Part shown: piece after piece, positions 62,541 through 64,000 of the stretch
Position numbering within the stretch: position 1 is the stretch's first letter
Layout: each line of letters begins with the position of its first letter
Assembly: GCF_009834365.1 (NCBI RefSeq)
Contig: NZ_CP041348.1
Location: 2,455,001 to 2,519,000, forward strand
Direction of reading: 5' to 3'
Length of the DNA: 64,000 nucleotides
Origin: Komagataeibacter xylinus
GTDB lineage: Bacteria; Pseudomonadota; Alphaproteobacteria; Acetobacterales; Acetobacteraceae
Translations under genes and position numbers: made by a program
Notes under the pieces: model-generated
The model's input: only the letters and a program-made list of their open reading frames with translations
Told to the model about the DNA's origin: nothing
The model's database searches: none

Positions 62541-63392
62541 ATGCATCCGCTGATCTCAGCCAGTGATCTGGCGCAGGCCATCCACAATGGTGGTGATATT
62601 CTTGTGCTCGATGCCTCCATGGCTCTGCCCGGGCAGGCCTTCGACCCGCAGCAACGCTTTGCCAACGCACATATAGCCGGTGCGGTGCGCTTTGATATCG
62701 ATAGTTTTTCCGATCCGGATTCTCCCCTGCCGCATACCATTCCCGGTCAGGCCCGCTTCAGCCGCCTTGCCACCGAGCGCGGCATGGCCAATACAAAGCG
62801 CATCGTGTTCTATGATCAGGACGGCATGGCCTGTGCCGCGCGCGCGTGGTGGCTGACGCGCCTGTTCGGCCATGAAAGCGTGCAGGTGCTTGAAGGTGGC
62901 CTGCCTGCATGGAAAAGTGCAGGCCTGCCGCTGGAAAGCGGGCCGGACCTGACCACGCCTGCGCCTTTCATCAGCCGCCCGCGCTATGATCGGCTGCACG
63001 GCACGGGTGACGTGCTCGACATCGTGCACGGGCGCGTGCCCGGCCTCATCCTTGATGCCCGCAGCCGTGGCCGCTTTGAAGGGCGCGACCCCGAGCCACG
63101 CGCGGGCATTGAATCCGGCCACATGCCCGGCGCGCGCAGCCTGCCTTATGGCGAACTGCTCGATGACAGCGGTCGTTTCCTGCCCGTTGCGGCGCTGAAG
63201 GCGAAATTCGAGACGCTGGGCGTGACCGACACCACCACCGTCACCTGCTCGTGCGGCAGTGGCATGACCGCATGCATGATCGCGCTGGGGCTGGTCTGCG
63301 CGCAGATGGGTGCTGGCGAGCCGGTGGTGTATGATGGCTCATGGGCGGAGTGGGCCTCGACGCCCGATGCGCCCATCGTGTGCGGCGCGTAA
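62541..63392 (+). CDS. sseA: 3-mercaptopyruvate sulfurtransferase
   Basis: A 283-residue tandem rhodanese protein. The inactive N-terminal rhodanese domain (VLDASMALPG, AHIAGAVRFDID) is followed by the active one, with catalytic Cys238 in CSCGSGMTAC; the CGSGxTA loop marks mercaptopyruvate and not thiosulfate specificity. It moves sulfane sulfur to thiols or cyanide in the cytoplasm. The next gene is a cystathionine beta-lyase type enzyme, so both belong to sulfur amino-acid metabolism. Confidence 0.92.
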   Translation: MHPLISASDLAQAIHNGGDILVLDASMALPGQAFDPQQRFANAHIAGAVRFDIDSFSDPDSPLPHTIPGQARFSRLATERGMANTKRIVFYDQDGMACAARAWWLTRLFGHESVQVLEGGLPAWKSAGLPLESGPDLTTPAPFISRPRYDRLHGTGDVLDIVHGRVPGLILDARSRGRFEGRDPEPRAGIESGHMPGARSLPYGELLDDSGRFLPVAALKAKFETLGVTDTTTVTCSCGSGMTACMIALGLVCAQMGAGEPVVYDGSWAEWASTPDAPIVCGA

Positions 63393-63407
63393 GGGCGGAC
63401 AGGCAGC

Positions 63408-64000
63408 ATGACCGATCCGATGAACCTGGTGCCGGCAGACCTGCTGGAAAGCGTGGTGCGCGGCTGGCGCGACCTCTCGCCCCGGCTCGTGCCCCTTGGC
63501 CGTGATGCGCCGCAGGGGGGAAAGGGCGTATTCGTCAACCCGCCTGCCGAGCGGGGCTCCACCGTGCTCTTCTCCAGCGTCGGGGCGATGGAGCAGGCGG
63601 GGCAGGGACGTTATGGGGATGAACTGATCTATGGCGCCATGGGCACGCCCATTGGCCACCGGCTGGAGCAGGCCATAGCCGACATCGAGGGCGGTACGCA
63701 TGCGCAGCTCGTGCCCTCGGGGCTGGCGGCCTGCGCGTTGCCGTTCCTGGCTTATGCGCAGGCGGGCGAGCACTGCCTGCTCGCTGATTCCGTCTATGGC
63801 CCCACCCGCCGCTTTGCCGAGAAGGTGCTGCGCCGCTTTGGCGTGGAGATCACCTACTTCCCCCCCACCGCGACCGAGGCCGAACTGCGCGGCCTGATCC
63901 AGCCCAATACCCGCATCATCTTTGCCGAAAGCCCCGGCAGCCATTCATTCGAGGTGCAGGATGTGCCGATGCTGGGCCGCCTCGCGGCTGAAACCGGCGC
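63408..64000 (+). CDS. metC: cystathionine beta-lyase-type PLP enzyme, cut by window edge
   Basis: 197 codons are visible before the window ends, with no stop. The frame reads MTDPMNLVPADLLESVVRGW, then NPPAERGSTVLFSS, YGRYG-like GRYGDELIYGAMGTP, LVPSGLAACALPFLAY and LLADSVYGPTRRFAEKVL, the Cys/Met-metabolism PLP family pattern close to MetC. Expected reaction is cystathionine to homocysteine, pyruvate and ammonia. The catalytic lysine lies outside the window. The start at 63408 is 15 bases after sseA; 63420 is an alternative. Confidence 0.85.
   Translation, partial: MTDPMNLVPADLLESVVRGWRDLSPRLVPLGRDAPQGGKGVFVNPPAERGSTVLFSSVGAMEQAGQGRYGDELIYGAMGTPIGHRLEQAIADIEGGTHAQLVPSGLAACALPFLAYAQAGEHCLLADSVYGPTRRFAEKVLRRFGVEITYFPPTATEAELRGLIQPNTRIIFAESPGSHSFEVQDVPMLGRLAAETG

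Overview
The window is an ordinary, gene-dense piece of a GC-rich alphaproteobacterial chromosome. Squalene-hopene cyclase, a MucR/Ros regulator, a pyruvate dehydrogenase cluster whose E1-beta carries its own lipoyl domain, Kdo synthesis and the gene content as a whole point to an acetic acid bacterium (Acetobacteraceae). Komagataeibacter or Gluconacetobacter is my best guess, from general resemblance only. I see no rRNA, tRNA, CRISPR array, prophage or insertion sequence.

Layout. 1-3.7 kb: a TauE/SafE sulfur permease divergent from a BigR/SqrR-like ArsR repressor, then mucR, sppA and ihfB. 3.9-8 kb: a LysR regulator and trxB on the minus strand, then an Lrp regulator and a GT39/ArnT-like transferase. 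8.3-11.4 kb: a receiver-only response regulator coupled to a Nudix hydrolase, a secreted protein, and guaA. 11.5-13.8 kb: a visibly AT-rich patch with a secreted protein and a large lipoprotein of unknown function. 14-18 kb: a YahK-like alcohol dehydrogenase, then tetR and shc. 18-29 kb: two small unknown proteins, a tannase-family esterase, a phosphohexomutase, a GGDEF-EAL protein, metA behind a strongly structured leader, and two glycosyltransferases.

28.9-39.8 kb holds a divergent pair of conserved blocks: tpiA-secG / pyrG-kdsA on the minus strand, and ppiD-trpE-trpG-trpD-trpC-moaC on the plus strand. 39.9-46.6 kb is pdhA-pdhB-pdhC-lpd-lipA and a RatA/COQ10 protein, so E1, E2, E3 and the enzyme that makes their lipoyl groups lie together. 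47-50.6 kb is a minus-strand chain: yjbE (TerC family), lytic transglycosylase, pgpA and a CinA-domain amidase. 50.8-57.4 kb carries purine synthesis (purB, then purC-purS-x-purQ-purL with four-base stop/start overlaps), where x is a periplasmic Rap1a-like protein. bolA-grxD, a His-rich secreted protein, yraN, cls, an EEP hydrolase, an AI-2E-family permease, sseA and a truncated metC-like gene finish the window.

Most unusual: (1) a compact four-way-junction RNA with a hairpin over the Shine-Dalgarno in front of metA; (2) a family of conserved 3'-UTR hairpin repeats at nine loci; (3) a TrpD whose N-terminal helical domain is duplicated; (4) a Rap1a-like gene stitched into the purine operon; (5) near-identical DNA for the lipoyl domains of pdhB and pdhC. 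Start codons were chosen from ribosome-binding sites and family alignment by eye. All homology statements are from recognition of motifs, not from searches.
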